From assembly GCA_028456385.1 (NCBI GenBank), contig JALNQF010000155.1:1-64000 (forward strand): 64,000 nucleotides of DNA, read 5' to 3'. This DNA comes from Ophiosphaerella korrae. Lineage: Eukaryota; Ascomycota; Dothideomycetes; Pleosporales; Phaeosphaeriaceae. The position numbers were made by a program, and so were the translations under genes. The notes below the pieces were generated by a model. It did not search any database. It saw nothing but the letters and a program-made list of their open reading frames with translations, and had not been told where the DNA came from. Positions 10,697-21,309 of the stretch are shown here, one piece after another. Positions within the stretch are counted from its first letter, which is position 1. Each line of letters starts with the position of its first letter.

Positions 10697-11480
10697 ACGT
10701 GGTTTACAAGCGAGTGGGCATCGCAAGCGAGTGGGCACCCCACCAACTTTGCGCACCCATCTTGTCTCTAATATACAATGGCTCCACGTAACACCTCTCA
10801 ATTGCTCTCAAAAGAAGCAGGTATTCAGCTTGCTATCTTAGCTCTTGACTCAAATCAGATAAAGACTGAGAATGCGTTGTATGTTTAGCGGCCTACGATA
10901 TACACATGCACTTTGCCAAAATGGCGCGGGCGGTGGCGCACACCTCTAGGAGCTTCTTCTGCATTGGCACGCGCAGTCGTTCGCTGGCTGTTCTCAAAAG
11001 TCTGCTGGACGTGGACGCTTCTCGCTCGAGATCTTCCCTACCACCACAACCACAAACATGGACCCGGCCGGCCAGGCACTCGCGCAACGTCTGCCTGATG
11101 GCGTGCCTGACACGTTTGCAGCCCTGACCAGAGCACGGCAATGTTCCTGTCTCAACTCTGATCTACCGTAGGCTTGGACGATACTCGCGAGAAGAGCAGG
11201 TTCAGAGGCAGCAGGACTTGACTCGAGAGTTAAAAAAAAAGGCTCTCATAAAGTTTTTCCTGCTGATGTCTAGTCTTGGGCAACCGGTGCGGATCAAGTA
11301 TTTACGCTCTCTAGCGATCCACGAAGAACGAGCCAATCAAAGCCCCTAAATAAAAACTGGCCATGAGCTTTCGAGAAGCGCAACCTCGAGCTCTAGGCGA
11401 GAATAGCCAAATCGATAGACTGGGAACGCCACAGAAATAATATACACGAGAGGATAGCAGAGCAGTTTAATATGATCGGG
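10697..11480 (+). mobile_element. second pogo/Fot-type element, 5' part with decayed transposase
   Basis: It begins after TA with ACGTGGTTTACAAGCGAGTG, followed by a subterminal direct repeat of the CAAGCGAGTGGGCA motif. The same 20-base terminus recurs at 53945. The transposase remnant starts 81 bases inside. No right terminus was found, so the element is truncated or its end has decayed. Confidence 0.75.
10778..11480 (+). pseudogene. pogo-type transposase N-terminal half, disrupted
   Basis: ATG at 10778 opens MAPRNTSQLLSKEAGIQLAI and LALDSNQIKTENA, the usual start of fungal pogo/Fot transposases (psq-type helix-turn-helix). After a break, a frame from about 11170 gives SREEQVQRQQDLTREL, FFLLMSSLGQPVRIKYLRSL and WERHRNNIHERIAEQFNMIG, which is the Tc5/CENP-B-type DNA-binding domain with the LGxPV signature. 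Frameshifts and stops (TGA after NWP, TAG after LEL) disable it. The catalytic DDE half is missing. Sequence between the two pieces does not continue the domain in one frame. Confidence 0.8.
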
Positions 11481-11927
11481 TAAGTACTACGGGGCCTATG
11501 CATCTATCAAGATCTTCTAGCTAGGGCAGTAGTTAAAGGGCAAGCGGTTGGGTTCAGGCAGAAGAGTGGTTCAATGAGCGGTGCTTGGTAACTAGTATTG
11601 GCAAATACTATTCTATAGAGAAGATAGAACGTTTGAACACAACGAGCCGTGAGGGCGGGTTGCGATTATTCTCGTACATGCTTGGCGAAGAAGATCAAGT
11701 CTCTTGTAAACAACACGAGTACGAAAGCTGGACTTTAGTACTCGAGAATAAGTCAAAGTTACCAAACCTACGTAAACCTTGCACAATGCTAGAACTCTGG
11801 CCTCGTCTGTTTGAGGGCTCGGGCTCTACTCTATATGGGTGTATTGCAAATGCATAAAGTACAGTCAATCCCCACACTCCCGTCTAGTCTAACCCGCTAA
11901 ACCAAAACCTTTATTTTAAAACTCATC
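11481..11927. other. interval between pogo remnant and HUT1-like gene
   Basis: A 90-codon open stretch at 11585-11857 (+) resembles no known family, and its reverse strand is also open. It may be transposon-derived. The last part should hold the HUT1-like 3' UTR. Confidence 0.4.
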
Positions 11928-13149
11928 TCACGACGTCTTCGCTAGCTTCTCCTTCTCCGCTTTTTCCCTCTTCTTCCTTTGCCCCTCAATCCTCTTGACA
12001 ACGGCCTCCCCCCCAACCCCCCCAAACACCAGCCCCACGCCAACCCACTGCATCCCACCCACTCTATGCCCAAATAGCACCACGCTAACCAGCATACTCA
12101 ACATCTTCCGCGTAACCGTAACAGTCACAAGCAACAAACTGCTAAACCTAGCCAATGTATGGAAAATAAACACTTGTCCCACCGCGCCGCACAACGAGAA
12201 ATACAGCGCGTCGCGGCCCGCAGCGGGGTAGGTCGTTACAAACGCCAGCGCGTCGCGTAGCTCCGTGGACGGGAAGAACGGCAGATGTGGGGAGACGAGG
12301 AGGTACGCGGCGGTCAGCAGCGTGGCCATAATATTCTGAGCGCACATCATCTGGGGCCCCGAAAACCTAAACGTGGCAAAGATATGATCCTGCACCGTAT
12401 TCGTGAGCCCATCAAACAGCAAATTCACGCTCAGCAAAAACAAGCCGAGCACCTTGTCCCCGCCCACAACGCCCTTTTTCGCCTTTTTGGCGGTGGAGGG
12501 GGAGTACAAAGTGAACAGCGCGACGCCCAGCGTTACGCTGGTAATGACTAGGTATTTTGACAGTGGATAGCGGCGCCGGAAGAGCGAGATGTGGAGGAGC
12601 ATGACGGGGAGCAGTTTGCAGCTTTTGGCGAGGATGAAGGTGATGTAGTCAATATGCTTCAAACTCGCGTACCCAAACGGCGAGGCGAGCGAGGACGTCA
12701 CCGCAATAAGCAGCAGCGGCGCGACGATGGCGCGCGAAGGGAAGATGGACGGTGTAGGCGCGCTGCGCGGCGTGCTGAGGGTGAGGTACAGGAGGCCAGT
12801 GAGCGCAGCGAGGAGCGATTGGATGGTGTTGAGGAAGACGGAGAAGTGAAAGCGGGCGTGTTCGGGGCCGTGGGTGGTTGTTGTCAGGCGTTCTTGGAGG
12901 TAGGCCCAGCTGAGGCTGTAGAAGTCAATATCTCAATAAATATCTCAGGATTCGTAGCGCGTACAAGCTGGCGTATATACCCCCGACACATATCACCAAT
13001 TGGCCCAGACCGGCCTCTTTTTGCTCCTCAGGGTTGCGCGCAAAGAGCTCGGCTTGCTCTTCGATCTTCTCTTCGATTTTGTGCACAGCGTCGTCGAGGC
13101 GGTGGGATGTGCCATTGGGGCGTTTTTGGACGCCGTTGGGGCCCTTCAT
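11928..13149 (-). CDS. HUT1: UDP-galactose transporter homolog 1 (HUT1-like nucleotide-sugar transporter)
   Basis: A 390-aa multispanning protein of the SLC35B/UAA family (PF08449). Exon 1 is 13149-12965, a 49-bp intron is 12964-12916, and exon 2 is 12915-11928. The join restores GGIYASFLSWAYLQERLTTT, the conserved first membrane segment. Family signatures follow: SSLASPFGYASLKHIDYITF, LAKSCKLLPVMLLH, FDGLTNTVQDHIF and VTVTRKMLSMLVSV. The basic C-terminus (KKREKAEKEKLAKTS) fits an endoplasmic-reticulum protein. Hut1 is thought to supply UDP-galactose or UDP-glucose to the ER lumen and to help protein folding. The acidic, lysine-rich N-terminus before the first membrane helix is longer than in yeast. 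This is the first gene of the GC-rich housekeeping block. Confidence 0.9.
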
Positions 13150-13712
13150 GGTCGGGATAGCTAGAGGAGAAAATGGGCGCAGGGGCGAGGTCGTAATATA
13201 CACCATTCCCCCCACAATGTCAACCGTGGCATCAAGGCCGGAGCTAAGACGGAGAACGCTAAGGGATATGCACAGGCCCACTTTTCAGCCTCCATTGCTT
13301 AATTCAATTTCATGCCGCCGTGCATTAGAGAGCTTTCGCAACTTAATCGGGCACCACTGAAGTCCCACAGGTATTTTCAAGTACAACACATATCAAGTCC
13401 AACAGGTATTATAATTCGGCATGGTATCTACGAGAGCTAGGGGCCATCGAGGGAGAGTGAGAAAATGGATCGGACGCCGGTATTTGCCTTGCAAACATGC
13501 TCGCCAGATATCAAGATTTCAAAGGACGTTAGTCGTGACCCTCGTAACACTACCACGCCACGCGTTGAGCGGAAAAGAAATAATGCCCCCCGGTACAACC
13601 CATGGTATCCATAAGTGAGAAGCAGAAACTAAGTAAGCAACTAGGCCATGGCTTTTGGTCCTCACAAGGACGCGCAAGGCTCGACGCCGGAACTTGCAAT
13701 CAATACGACAAT
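13150..13712. other. intergenic, HUT1-like 5' side / KH gene 3' side
   Basis: No gene was found. It should contain the HUT1-like promoter and the 3' UTR of the KH gene; both are on the minus strand. Confidence 0.5.
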
Positions 13713-14847
13713 CTAGTCCTGAGCCTGGCTGCGGCGCATCTTCTCCGCCTCCAGGTTCTCGTACAACAGGTACAGGGCTTTCTCGTTGGCGCTGGCGCTG
13801 CCTGTAATCGTAAACATGCGCTCACCTGACTCGTCGTGGGGAGCTTTGGCGATCGAGATGCGCGCGCCTGACGTCTTGCGAATCTCGCTAATCTTGCTGC
13901 CACCCCGGCCGATGATACAGCCAACCATGTCAGAAGGAATGCTAATATTCTGTGTCTGCAGCTCCACGCCATCCTCGTCATGCGTCGGCGGCGGGGGCCG
14001 GCTCGCGGCATCGGATCCAGTCCGACGCGAGTACGACGGAGGCGGCGAATCACTAAAGTCGGCGCCGTGACCAGTGCGGTTGTACGAACGGCCGCCCAGA
14101 CCTCCTGTAGCACCGCCATTGGACAAAGGACCAGGCCCGGCTCCTGGCTGAACCCTTACAGCGGGGTTGTAGAGGACGGTTCCGTAGCCGCGCTCTGAAT
14201 CGTCGATGAGGCACTTGCCAATTTCCCAGATGGCCTTCTCGATGCCTGTTGGGGAGCCTTGTACCTCGACGATGCGTTCCGTTGACTGTGGCAGCATCTC
14301 TTTCTGTGCAACCATGCGGACTCCAGAAGCGTCTTGAATCTGCTTGATCTTAAGGCCCTGGCGGCCGATGATGGTACCCATCTGGTTGTGTGAGATGAGG
14401 AGGCGAATGGCTAGAGGGGTTAGCTGGGCTTTGAGGTGCAGCGGAAGACGTACGATGTGTGCCGTCGGTGCGAACCAGGCCGCCCATGCCCATAGCAGGT
14501 GCGCCGTCAAGCAGGCCCTTAGCGACGAGCCCGTATGCCTTGGAGATGCCAGACAGACTGCCCGTGACGGAGAGCACGCGGTCGTGGACGCCCTGGACGA
14601 CCTTGCTGACGCCAGCGCGCACGCCAGTCTCGTCGCGTAGGTCGGCAACATTCTTGCCAGCCTTGCCTATGATGACGCCGGCCTCCTTGGACGAGACAAT
14701 GGCTCGGAGGGTGAGCTGCGACTCAGCGTACTCCTGCTCGGTGCGCGGGGCTACGTCGCCCTCGCCGTCCATGGTAAGACGATCGAGCTGATCGGTCACG
14801 CGGCCGGCATCCTGGGCAGCGCCTTGGTGAGAATCATCGGTGGACAT
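13713..14847 (-). CDS. three-KH-domain RNA-binding protein (PBP2/HEK2/Rnc1-like)
   Basis: A 363-aa protein. Exon 1 is 14847-14454, a 43-bp intron is 14453-14411 (GTACGT...GCTAAC...CTAG), and exon 2 is 14410-13713. The start MSTDDSHQG was chosen because sequence conserved in type begins soon after; an in-frame ATG at 14940 would add 31 residues. Three KH domains each show the GxxG loop: VIIGKAGKNV (about residue 59), TIIGRQGLKI (about 150) and CIIGRGGSKI (about 285). A Gly/Ser/Pro linker separates KH2 and KH3. Such poly(C)-binding hnRNP-K relatives regulate mRNA stability, localisation and telomere-related transcripts in yeasts. The intron falls inside the KH1-KH2 linker. Confidence 0.92.
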
Positions 14848-14995
14848 GTTGTATGAATGTCTGAGCGCACTGCAGACGCGGTCAGTGACGTAGTTTTTTG
14901 CGGCGCGCAACACGGCAACACGCACAAGAGCTGTAAACACTAGGCGGGCACGTGGGGATAGAGGGGAAAGAGGGGCGCGTCGAGCTGGCGAGGCG

Positions 14996-15041
14996 CTAGG
15001 TGTCAGTGAATTTGCGAGCGTGGCCGGCAGTGGGTACTTAC
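14996..15041 (-). other. probable 5' UTR intron of the KH gene
   Basis: On the minus strand, 15041 opens GTAAGTACCC and 14996 closes CACTGACACCTAG, with a CTGAC branch-like site. It lies about 150 bases upstream of the KH start codon in otherwise non-coding sequence. Transcript data would settle it. Confidence 0.4.
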
Positions 15042-15784
15042 AGGTGATGCAGTGGCGGGGAAGGTGGTAGGTGCGGCGAGGACAGGTTGGGAGACGAGCA
15101 AGAGGAGGGGGTCAGGGCGGAGAGAGAAGGGTAGGGGAGCGTGGAGGAAAAGGTGGTTTTCTTGTGTCGAGTGTCGTGGTTGGAGACAGGTGAGTTGTTG
15201 GTGCTTGGGACCAGCAGGATGGTCGGCGCAGGTCGCGGAAGGTATCCTTAGCGAGCTGGGCGAGCCTTGCCGTATTTAAGGCGGCGGGAGGGAGCTACGG
15301 GGGACTGGGCAGGCGAGAGGGCGAGAGAGAGAGGGGGGGCGAGAGGAGACTCATGTAGCAGTTGCATGTCTCTGTTGGATGATGAGGAGAGCGAGCGGTT
15401 GCGGTGGAACCGTCGCTGGGCATTGAGTGGCCTTGCCTGCCGGTGTTGGTATTTTGCATTTCTTCGACCCTTCTCGACCCCGCAAAGCACAGGCCTACGT
15501 CAATGTTGGTTCAAAATTGAGATGAAGTGTGATAGATTGACTTTTGTTGTTTTATGTTTCTTAGGACTTTGTTCTACTCGCAGTCGCTTCTTTGAGCAAC
15601 ATTATTGATGTTGCGTCGCTCTCTCAGTCCACTGGAAAAGTTGAAGTTGAAGTAGCAGCTTAACAATGCTTCAATTATGTACACCGCGTTTTGTATGATT
15701 ATAGATAACTAGCCAAGACTCCCATTCATACATTTCCCGAATATATGCCTATTGCATACATCGGCGCCCGGCTAGGAGGGTGGT
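15042..15784. other. intergenic, KH gene promoter / ADH 3' side
   Basis: Purine-rich GAGAGAG/GGGAGG tracts at about 15300-15360 on the plus strand (pyrimidine tracts for the KH gene) are typical of strong fungal promoters. No gene was identified. Confidence 0.5.
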
Positions 15785-17042
15785 TTACTTCCATGCATCA
15801 AACACAACCTTCTGCACCTCCATGCGATCAAACAGCCCATACCCCTCCACTGCCTCGCTCAACCCCATCACCTTATCCGCCATAAATCTGCAAAACATTA
15901 GCCCATCCTACCCATCATGCAATCTTCCAACCACTTACCCAAGCCTGTCTTGATTCCTTTTCAAGCTCAGCAGCGCATCATCAAACACGCTGCGCACCGG
16001 ACACCGCCCCATCTGCACCCTCACGTTCTTCCCATACGCCTCGCTTCCACTAATTGGAATCTCGCCGTTGTGCACACCCACGCTGGAAATTGTGCCCCAC
16101 GGTCGCACCAGCTCGAACGCCATGCGCAGCGCAGGGGATAGGCCGACAGCCTCGACCACGGCGTCGGCACCCCGACCGTCAGTCAATTCGTGCACGCGCT
16201 GGGTGAGCTCTGTACGGTGCGTTTGGAAGTTCCAGGGTTCGGCGCCGAGGGTCGATGCGAGGGCGAGACGGGACGGGACGGAGTCGACGGCTAGGATGGC
16301 TTTGGGGGAGCGTTCGGTCAGCGCGGCGAGGGCGCAGAGAGCGACGGGGCCGCAGCCTATGAGAACAACGACGCTCTCGCGGATCTGATCAGGGGTGAGG
16401 TGTTGGAAGCCGTTTTGGGCGGCAAAGTAGCCTGGGCGGTTAGTAGAGGATGGTATGTTGGGCCGGAGATGTACCGGTTGGGTAGATGTCGGCCATGAGG
16501 ACGAGGAGCTCGTCTTTGATGTCGGTAGGGGCTTTGACGACGGTGGAGTCTGCGTTGGGGACGCGGACGTATTGGGCTTGGGCGCCGTCTAGGGAACGGC
16601 TGCCGAGGAGTTGAGACTTGGTGCAGCGAGACGAGAAGCCGCGCTTACAGTAGAAGCAGTCGCCACAGGATGTGGTGAAAGGCGAGACGATGCGGTCGCC
16701 AATTTTGATGCTTTGGACTGACGAGCCTACTTGGTGGACATGGCCGGTGAATTCGTGACCCATGATGAAGTCTGTCTCTGACAGCTGGTGACCTCGGTAT
16801 ACGTGGAGCTCGCTGATGTTGTCGATTAGATGCATTGTGGTGTGGGTTGTGCTCAATCGTACCTTCCACATAACGCTGTCTGGGCTGTGTCAGTCGGATA
16901 TTATATAGAAGATGGATTACGGTACCTTGTCAACCTTGACAACGATATCGGATGGGTCTTGAATCCGAGGTATTGGCCGGTCCTCAATCACCACCTTACC
17001 AGGGCCTTTGAAGACAACTGCTTCCATCGTGTCGGTTCCCAT
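15785..17042 (-). CDS. zinc-dependent alcohol dehydrogenase (MDR family)
   Basis: A 355-aa medium-chain dehydrogenase from five exons: 17042-16926, 16879-16863 (17-bp micro-exon), 16812-16475, 16431-15939 and 15887-15785. The micro-exon plus its neighbours rebuild TALCGSELHVYRGH, giving the catalytic-zinc Cys; MGHEF supplies the zinc His/Glu. The structural zinc knot follows as CGDCFYCKRGFSSRC. The Rossmann motif is IGCGPVALCALAAL, then VDSVPSRLALA and GRGADAVVEAVG. The architecture resembles fungal threonine/sorbitol-dehydrogenase-like ADHs; the substrate cannot be told. It lies between housekeeping genes and does not look like part of the PKS cluster. Confidence 0.9.
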
Positions 17043-17458
17043 GGTGATTGGATGCAATCACGAAGCGGTTAGGACGAAGTATATGTGTGCAAGAAGGAAA
17101 TGGATATAATGATAAGAAGAAGGGTGAAGAGTAAATTTGAATTCAGGGTCCACGCTGTACAAGAGTGCCCCGCCGAGGTTCGATTGGCGGGGTAGCATGT
17201 CCAAATAGAGCGAGGTTTGAGTAGGCTATATGTTCGTCCATCAGTATTCGTTATCAACAACTGTTCATGCTCGGCACCTCTACGCATCTTGATCCTAATT
17301 ATCAAAACCAAGCAAATCCAGAATCCAGTTAAGCAATACGCCGTGTCCATCTGTTAACCCAAAGACATGCCATGTCTGAACGCAGTCGTGTAAAAGCCAA
17401 TACGCCGTTAGAATGCTTATCCAGCGCGGCTATAGCCGGCTTGCAGTGGTGGTGAGTG
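17043..17458. other. intergenic, ADH promoter side
   Basis: No gene. A perfect 7-bp stem hairpin lies at 17168-17192 (CCCCGCC, 11-base loop, GGCGGGG). Confidence 0.5.
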
Positions 17459-17839
17459 TCAAGTTACGGTGCACAGCAATTCAGCCTCGAGGATGAACTT
17501 GCCCTCCTTGTACTTTTCGCTGGCCTCGTAGGCCTTGTCGTACTTCCAGCCGACCGTCTCGTTGCACTGTCTGCACTGGATGTCGCGCACAATGTGGCGA
17601 CCCGTGGTCATGTTGCGCTCGTTGGGCTCGGATTCGGTCACGTTGACGACGGTGTCAAAGAGGTATGCTTTGCCGTGCTGACCACGGAAGTTCTGGGTGC
17701 ATCAGCAAGCTAGAGGGGTGCACGTTAGAAGAGAACCGACTCTGCTGAGGATATCGTCGTGGTTGGAGAGGTGAGTCTTGCAGTTCTTGCAACCATATAT
17801 ACGGGACGAGTTGAGATAGACGTTGTAGGAGAGGCCCAT
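17459..17839 (-). CDS. Yippee family zinc-binding protein
   Basis: A 110-aa protein, typical for the Yippee/Mis18/Cereblon (CULT-like) zinc fold. Exon 1 is 17839-17741, a 48-bp intron is 17740-17693 (5' site GTCGGT), and exon 2 is 17692-17459. The join reads DDILSRNFRGQHGKAYLF, the family signature. The zinc is held by CKNC (about residues 17-20) and CRQC (about 69-72), followed by VGWKYDKAYEASEKYKEGKF and ILE. Yippee proteins are conserved from yeast (Moh1) to animals; in fungi their exact role is unclear. The first exon encodes MGLSYNVYLNSSRIYGC, the usual start. Confidence 0.93.
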
Positions 17840-18611
17840 GGCGGCGGCAGCAGCAGTAGAAGATGGCGGCGACACGGGTGAGTGTTGAGCGTTTCACGGG
17901 GCAGGTGGCAGTGCAGACGGGTAGGAGGAGGAGAGACGTGCTGGAGGGAGGTAAGACGCGGCGAGGGGTGAATGTTGGAGACTCGGGTTGATTACTGGTA
18001 CCGGCACGCGCCAATGCGGATAGGCGATGACGATGGGCGCGAGGGGTACCCGGCACCTGAACACCTGAACAGCTAGCCCAGCATGCGTGTACCCGCTGCC
18101 GAGACATAACAGCACTAGACAGAGCGGTACATAGCACTCTGTGTATGTACGAGCATGCACTGGACTGCAGGGCAGGCGGATCAGTGCAGAATAGGACAGA
18201 AGAGGAACCGGCGACATGGCAACGACGAAGGCTGGTGCAGCGCACAGGAGACAGCGCATCACAGTAGAGGAAGCCAACCTCGCCTCTGCATATTACTTGC
18301 AATCACTTCTCCCTCGCCCATCAGCACAATGTCAGAGGCTGCAGCTGGAGCAGCGAGGCCCGACAATTATGTGATTGGCCACACTCCCATCTCCAGCCTT
18401 CGATGCACGAGCGCGCCCGGCCGCATGCTAGGCGGGCACCCCCCGGTCGGCCGTCGACCTAGGTAAACCCGTCGAAGCTTCTGGCAACTTTTTTAGCCAG
18501 CATCTACTTGACTTTTTTGACTCTGTTGCACCACCGTGGCCCGCTAGACTGCCCGTCCCAGATTAGTTCCCACTGCTGAGCCATTCCACTGTCCATTTGC
18601 ATCCCGTCTCC
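17840..18611. other. divergent promoter region, Yippee / TPR-J protein
   Basis: The interval between two divergently transcribed genes probably holds both promoters. Open stretches on the minus strand here are low-complexity shadows without domain similarity. Confidence 0.5.
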
Positions 18612-20661
18612 ATGGTTCTTCACTCTTTTCTCAACAAGAACTCGAAGAAGTCGAAGCCGCACCAGGTGCCCATTCTCAACCCCCGTCCGACGCCCGGGAG
18701 CAAGCCAGGAGGCCTAGGCACCCCGCCGTCGTCGCCTGACAAGACGTCGCACTCGCAGTCTCGCTTGAAAAATAGCAGCGGCAGCAGCAGCCGGCGCTCT
18801 TCCAAGTACGACGACGACTCGCACCCACTGAACCTGCCGCCTGAGCAGCGCAAGCGCTTCTCGCATTCGGCCATGTCCGCCATGGCCGACCAGCCCACGC
18901 CCCAGCCCATGGACATTGACCGCGACGTTTCGTCGTCCCCCGCGCCTTCTCCCTCCAGCCCGGCCGCTGCCTCAACTCCCCAACAGCCTGCCAGGGACGA
19001 CAGCCGCCCGGCACCGCCGCCCCATCGCTACACCACCAGCCCGCCGCCCCAGGGCACCAACTATGCCGCCACTCCCGAGGCTGCCACGCCCCCCTCCGAG
19101 CTGCCCACCATCGAGGCCGAGGAGTACAAGGCTGCGGGCAACAAGTTCTTCAAGATCAAGGACTACCCCGCCGCCATCAGGGAGTACTCGCAGGCCATCG
19201 AGGCCGACCCCACCAATGCTACCTACTACTCCAACCGCGCCGCCGCCTACATGTCGGCCAATCGCTTTGTCGAGGCTCTGGACGACTGCCGCACCGCCGA
19301 CGAGCTCGACCCAGACAACATGAAGATCCTGCTGCGGCTGGGCCGCGTATACACCAGCCTGGGCCGGCCTGACGAGGCCGTAGCCATCTTCAACCAGATC
19401 AATGCCTCTGCCAAGGACAAGCAGGCGGCCCTGAATATGCAGAAGCACCTGCGTACCGCCGAGAACACGTCCAGGAACGAGGGCTCCGGGTCCATGGTTC
19501 TCTACGCCCTCAACGAGGCCGAGAAGGGCCTGGGAGTGGCTGTGGACAAGCCGCGGAAGTGGCAACTCATGCGGGGAGAGGCCTATCTGCGCATGGGCAA
19601 CCCCAATGCTCTCGGCGACGCCCAGAACGTTGTCATGTCGATACTGCGGAACAACAACCAGGACCCAGATGCACTGGTCCTGCGCGGCCGCATCCTCTAT
19701 GCTCAAGGCGAGAACGACAAGGCTATGCAACATTTTAGGCAGGCCCTGAGCTGCGACCCCGACTTCAAGGCCGCGGTCAAGAACCTGCGCATGGTCCAGA
19801 AGCTCGAGCGGCTCAAGTCGGATGGTAATGCCTCCTTCAAAGCCGGTCGCTACCAACAAGCCGTCGACACATACACCAACGCCCTCACCGTCGATCCCTC
19901 GAACCGAAACACAAACTCTAAAATTCTGCAGAACCGCGCCCTCTGCAACACGCGCTTAAAAAACTGGACCGCCGCTATCGCCGACTGCGACAAAGCCATC
20001 GCCCTCGACCCCTCCTACACCAAAGCCCGCAAAACCCGCGCCAAAGCCCTGGGTGAGTCCGGCAACTGGGAAGAAGCCCTGCGCGCCCTGAAAGCCCTGC
20101 ACGAATCCAACCCCTCAGAGCCCGGCCTCGCACAAGAAATCCGCGCTGCCGAACTCGAGCTCAAAAAGTCCAAGCGCAAAGACTACTACAAGATCCTCGG
20201 CCTCGAAAAAGACTGCTCCGAAACAGACATCAAAAAGGCCTACCGCAAACTTGCCATCATCCACCACCCCGACAAAAACCCCGGCGACGACCACGCCGCC
20301 GAGCGCTTCAAGGAGATTCAGGAGGCGCACGAGACGCTGTCTGACTCGCAGAAACGCGCGCGCTACGACTCCGGCGAGGACCTTGTTGATCCTGCTGATA
20401 TGTTTGGCGGCGGAGGTGGGCAGGGCTTTGGTGGGCCCGGTGGTATCGATCCCGAGATTCGTAAGTCCAAATGCATACACTTATGCAGTGAAAGTCGACT
20501 TACTAACGTGTATCACAGTCATGCAAATGTTCGGCGCGGGTCGCGGCGGTGGCGGCGGTGGCGGGTTCCATTTTAACACGGGCGGTGGCAGTCCGTTTGC
20601 TGGCATGGGCGGTATGCCGGGTGGGAGACGGGGTGGGCCGCCCGGTGGCTTCCCATTTTAA
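18612..20661 (+). CDS. TPR and J-domain co-chaperone (DNAJC7/TPR2-like)
   Basis: A 663-aa protein. Exon 1 is 18612-20460, a 58-bp intron is 20461-20518 (GTAAGT...CTAAC...CACAG), and exon 2 is 20519-20661. The N-terminal 165 residues are basic, then Pro/Ser-rich and disordered. Several TPR helices follow ([20 protein letters not shown] from about 177, with further repeats to about 510). The J domain at about 523-590 reads [20 protein letters not shown] with the HPD triad in [10 protein letters not shown], and a Gly-rich tail follows. The HPD shows it can stimulate Hsp70, while the TPRs should bind Hsp70/Hsp90 tails, as in DNAJC7. The ATG at 18612 was chosen as the first in frame; the next likely alternative lies near 18870. 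Confidence 0.93.
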
Positions 20662-21309
20662 GTTCAGAGTATTTTCTTTCGTTGCATGGCATGCCCGATG
20701 GGCGCTGCGTATTAGCGATTGAGTCTTTGGCGTTGGTGTGGCATTTTCGGCGTTGTGTTTGGCGTGTTGTATGATTTGACGAGGGGAGGGGATGTATGGC
20801 AATGAAGAAGTAGAGTTTAATCGCGCAGTGGTGAGGTGGAGGTGATGTGGACGTACGAGATGTGATGGGCTTGTAGTGTGTGTTTTGTGTAACTTTTGAG
20901 GATAATGGGCTGGGAAGGGGTGGACTAGGTGCACGACGGCGCACAGCTAATTTATCCCCTTCTCGCTGCAGATTTTCTAATCAAACACGAGGCTCTCGCT
21001 CAACTGAAATTAGGCACATCACTCGCCTTTGAGTGCTGCGTGGACAAGTCGATAACGTCAGCGGGTGATACGGCTACGAAGCTTGGATTGTCTGTGGCCT
21101 TTTCCACATGAGCCGCAAGTGCAACAAGGGGATCTGAATGCCATCTCATGCGACCAATGTGCATGCTCTTCGGATCATGCTATAATTCCTCGTCGGACAG
21201 GTGCCAAAAGCGACAATATATAATCAAGCTAGCCCATCTCGCAATGCAACCCAGCCGTAATCTACTTTGTGCGCCCCCAACCCAAGCAATCCTCTCCCCC
21301 TCGCACAAT
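20662..21309. other. convergent 3' intergenic region
   Basis: Lies between the tail of the TPR-J gene and the tail of the Zn2Cys6 gene. It marks the right edge of the GC-rich housekeeping block. No gene was found. Confidence 0.5.

Noticed and set aside
11585..11857. 90-codon open frame after the pogo remnant
   Set aside because: Does not continue the transposase, has no known domain, and the opposite strand is equally open.
12591..13160. 189-codon plus-strand open frame over the HUT1-like gene
   Set aside because: Low-complexity shadow of the minus-strand transporter, whose spliced product matches a known family.
17168..17192. GGTTCGATT flanked by complementary GCCGA/TTGGC, like a tRNA T-arm
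   Set aside because: No acceptor, D or anticodon arms fit at the right distances upstream; it is only a GC hairpin.
17655..18302. 215-codon minus-strand open frame upstream of the Yippee gene
   Set aside because: Overlaps the Yippee first exon and intron in another frame; Cys/Ser/Leu-rich noise without domain features.
18972..19859. 295-codon minus-strand open frame inside the TPR-J gene
   Set aside because: Antisense shadow of a GC-rich coding region with strong third-position C bias.
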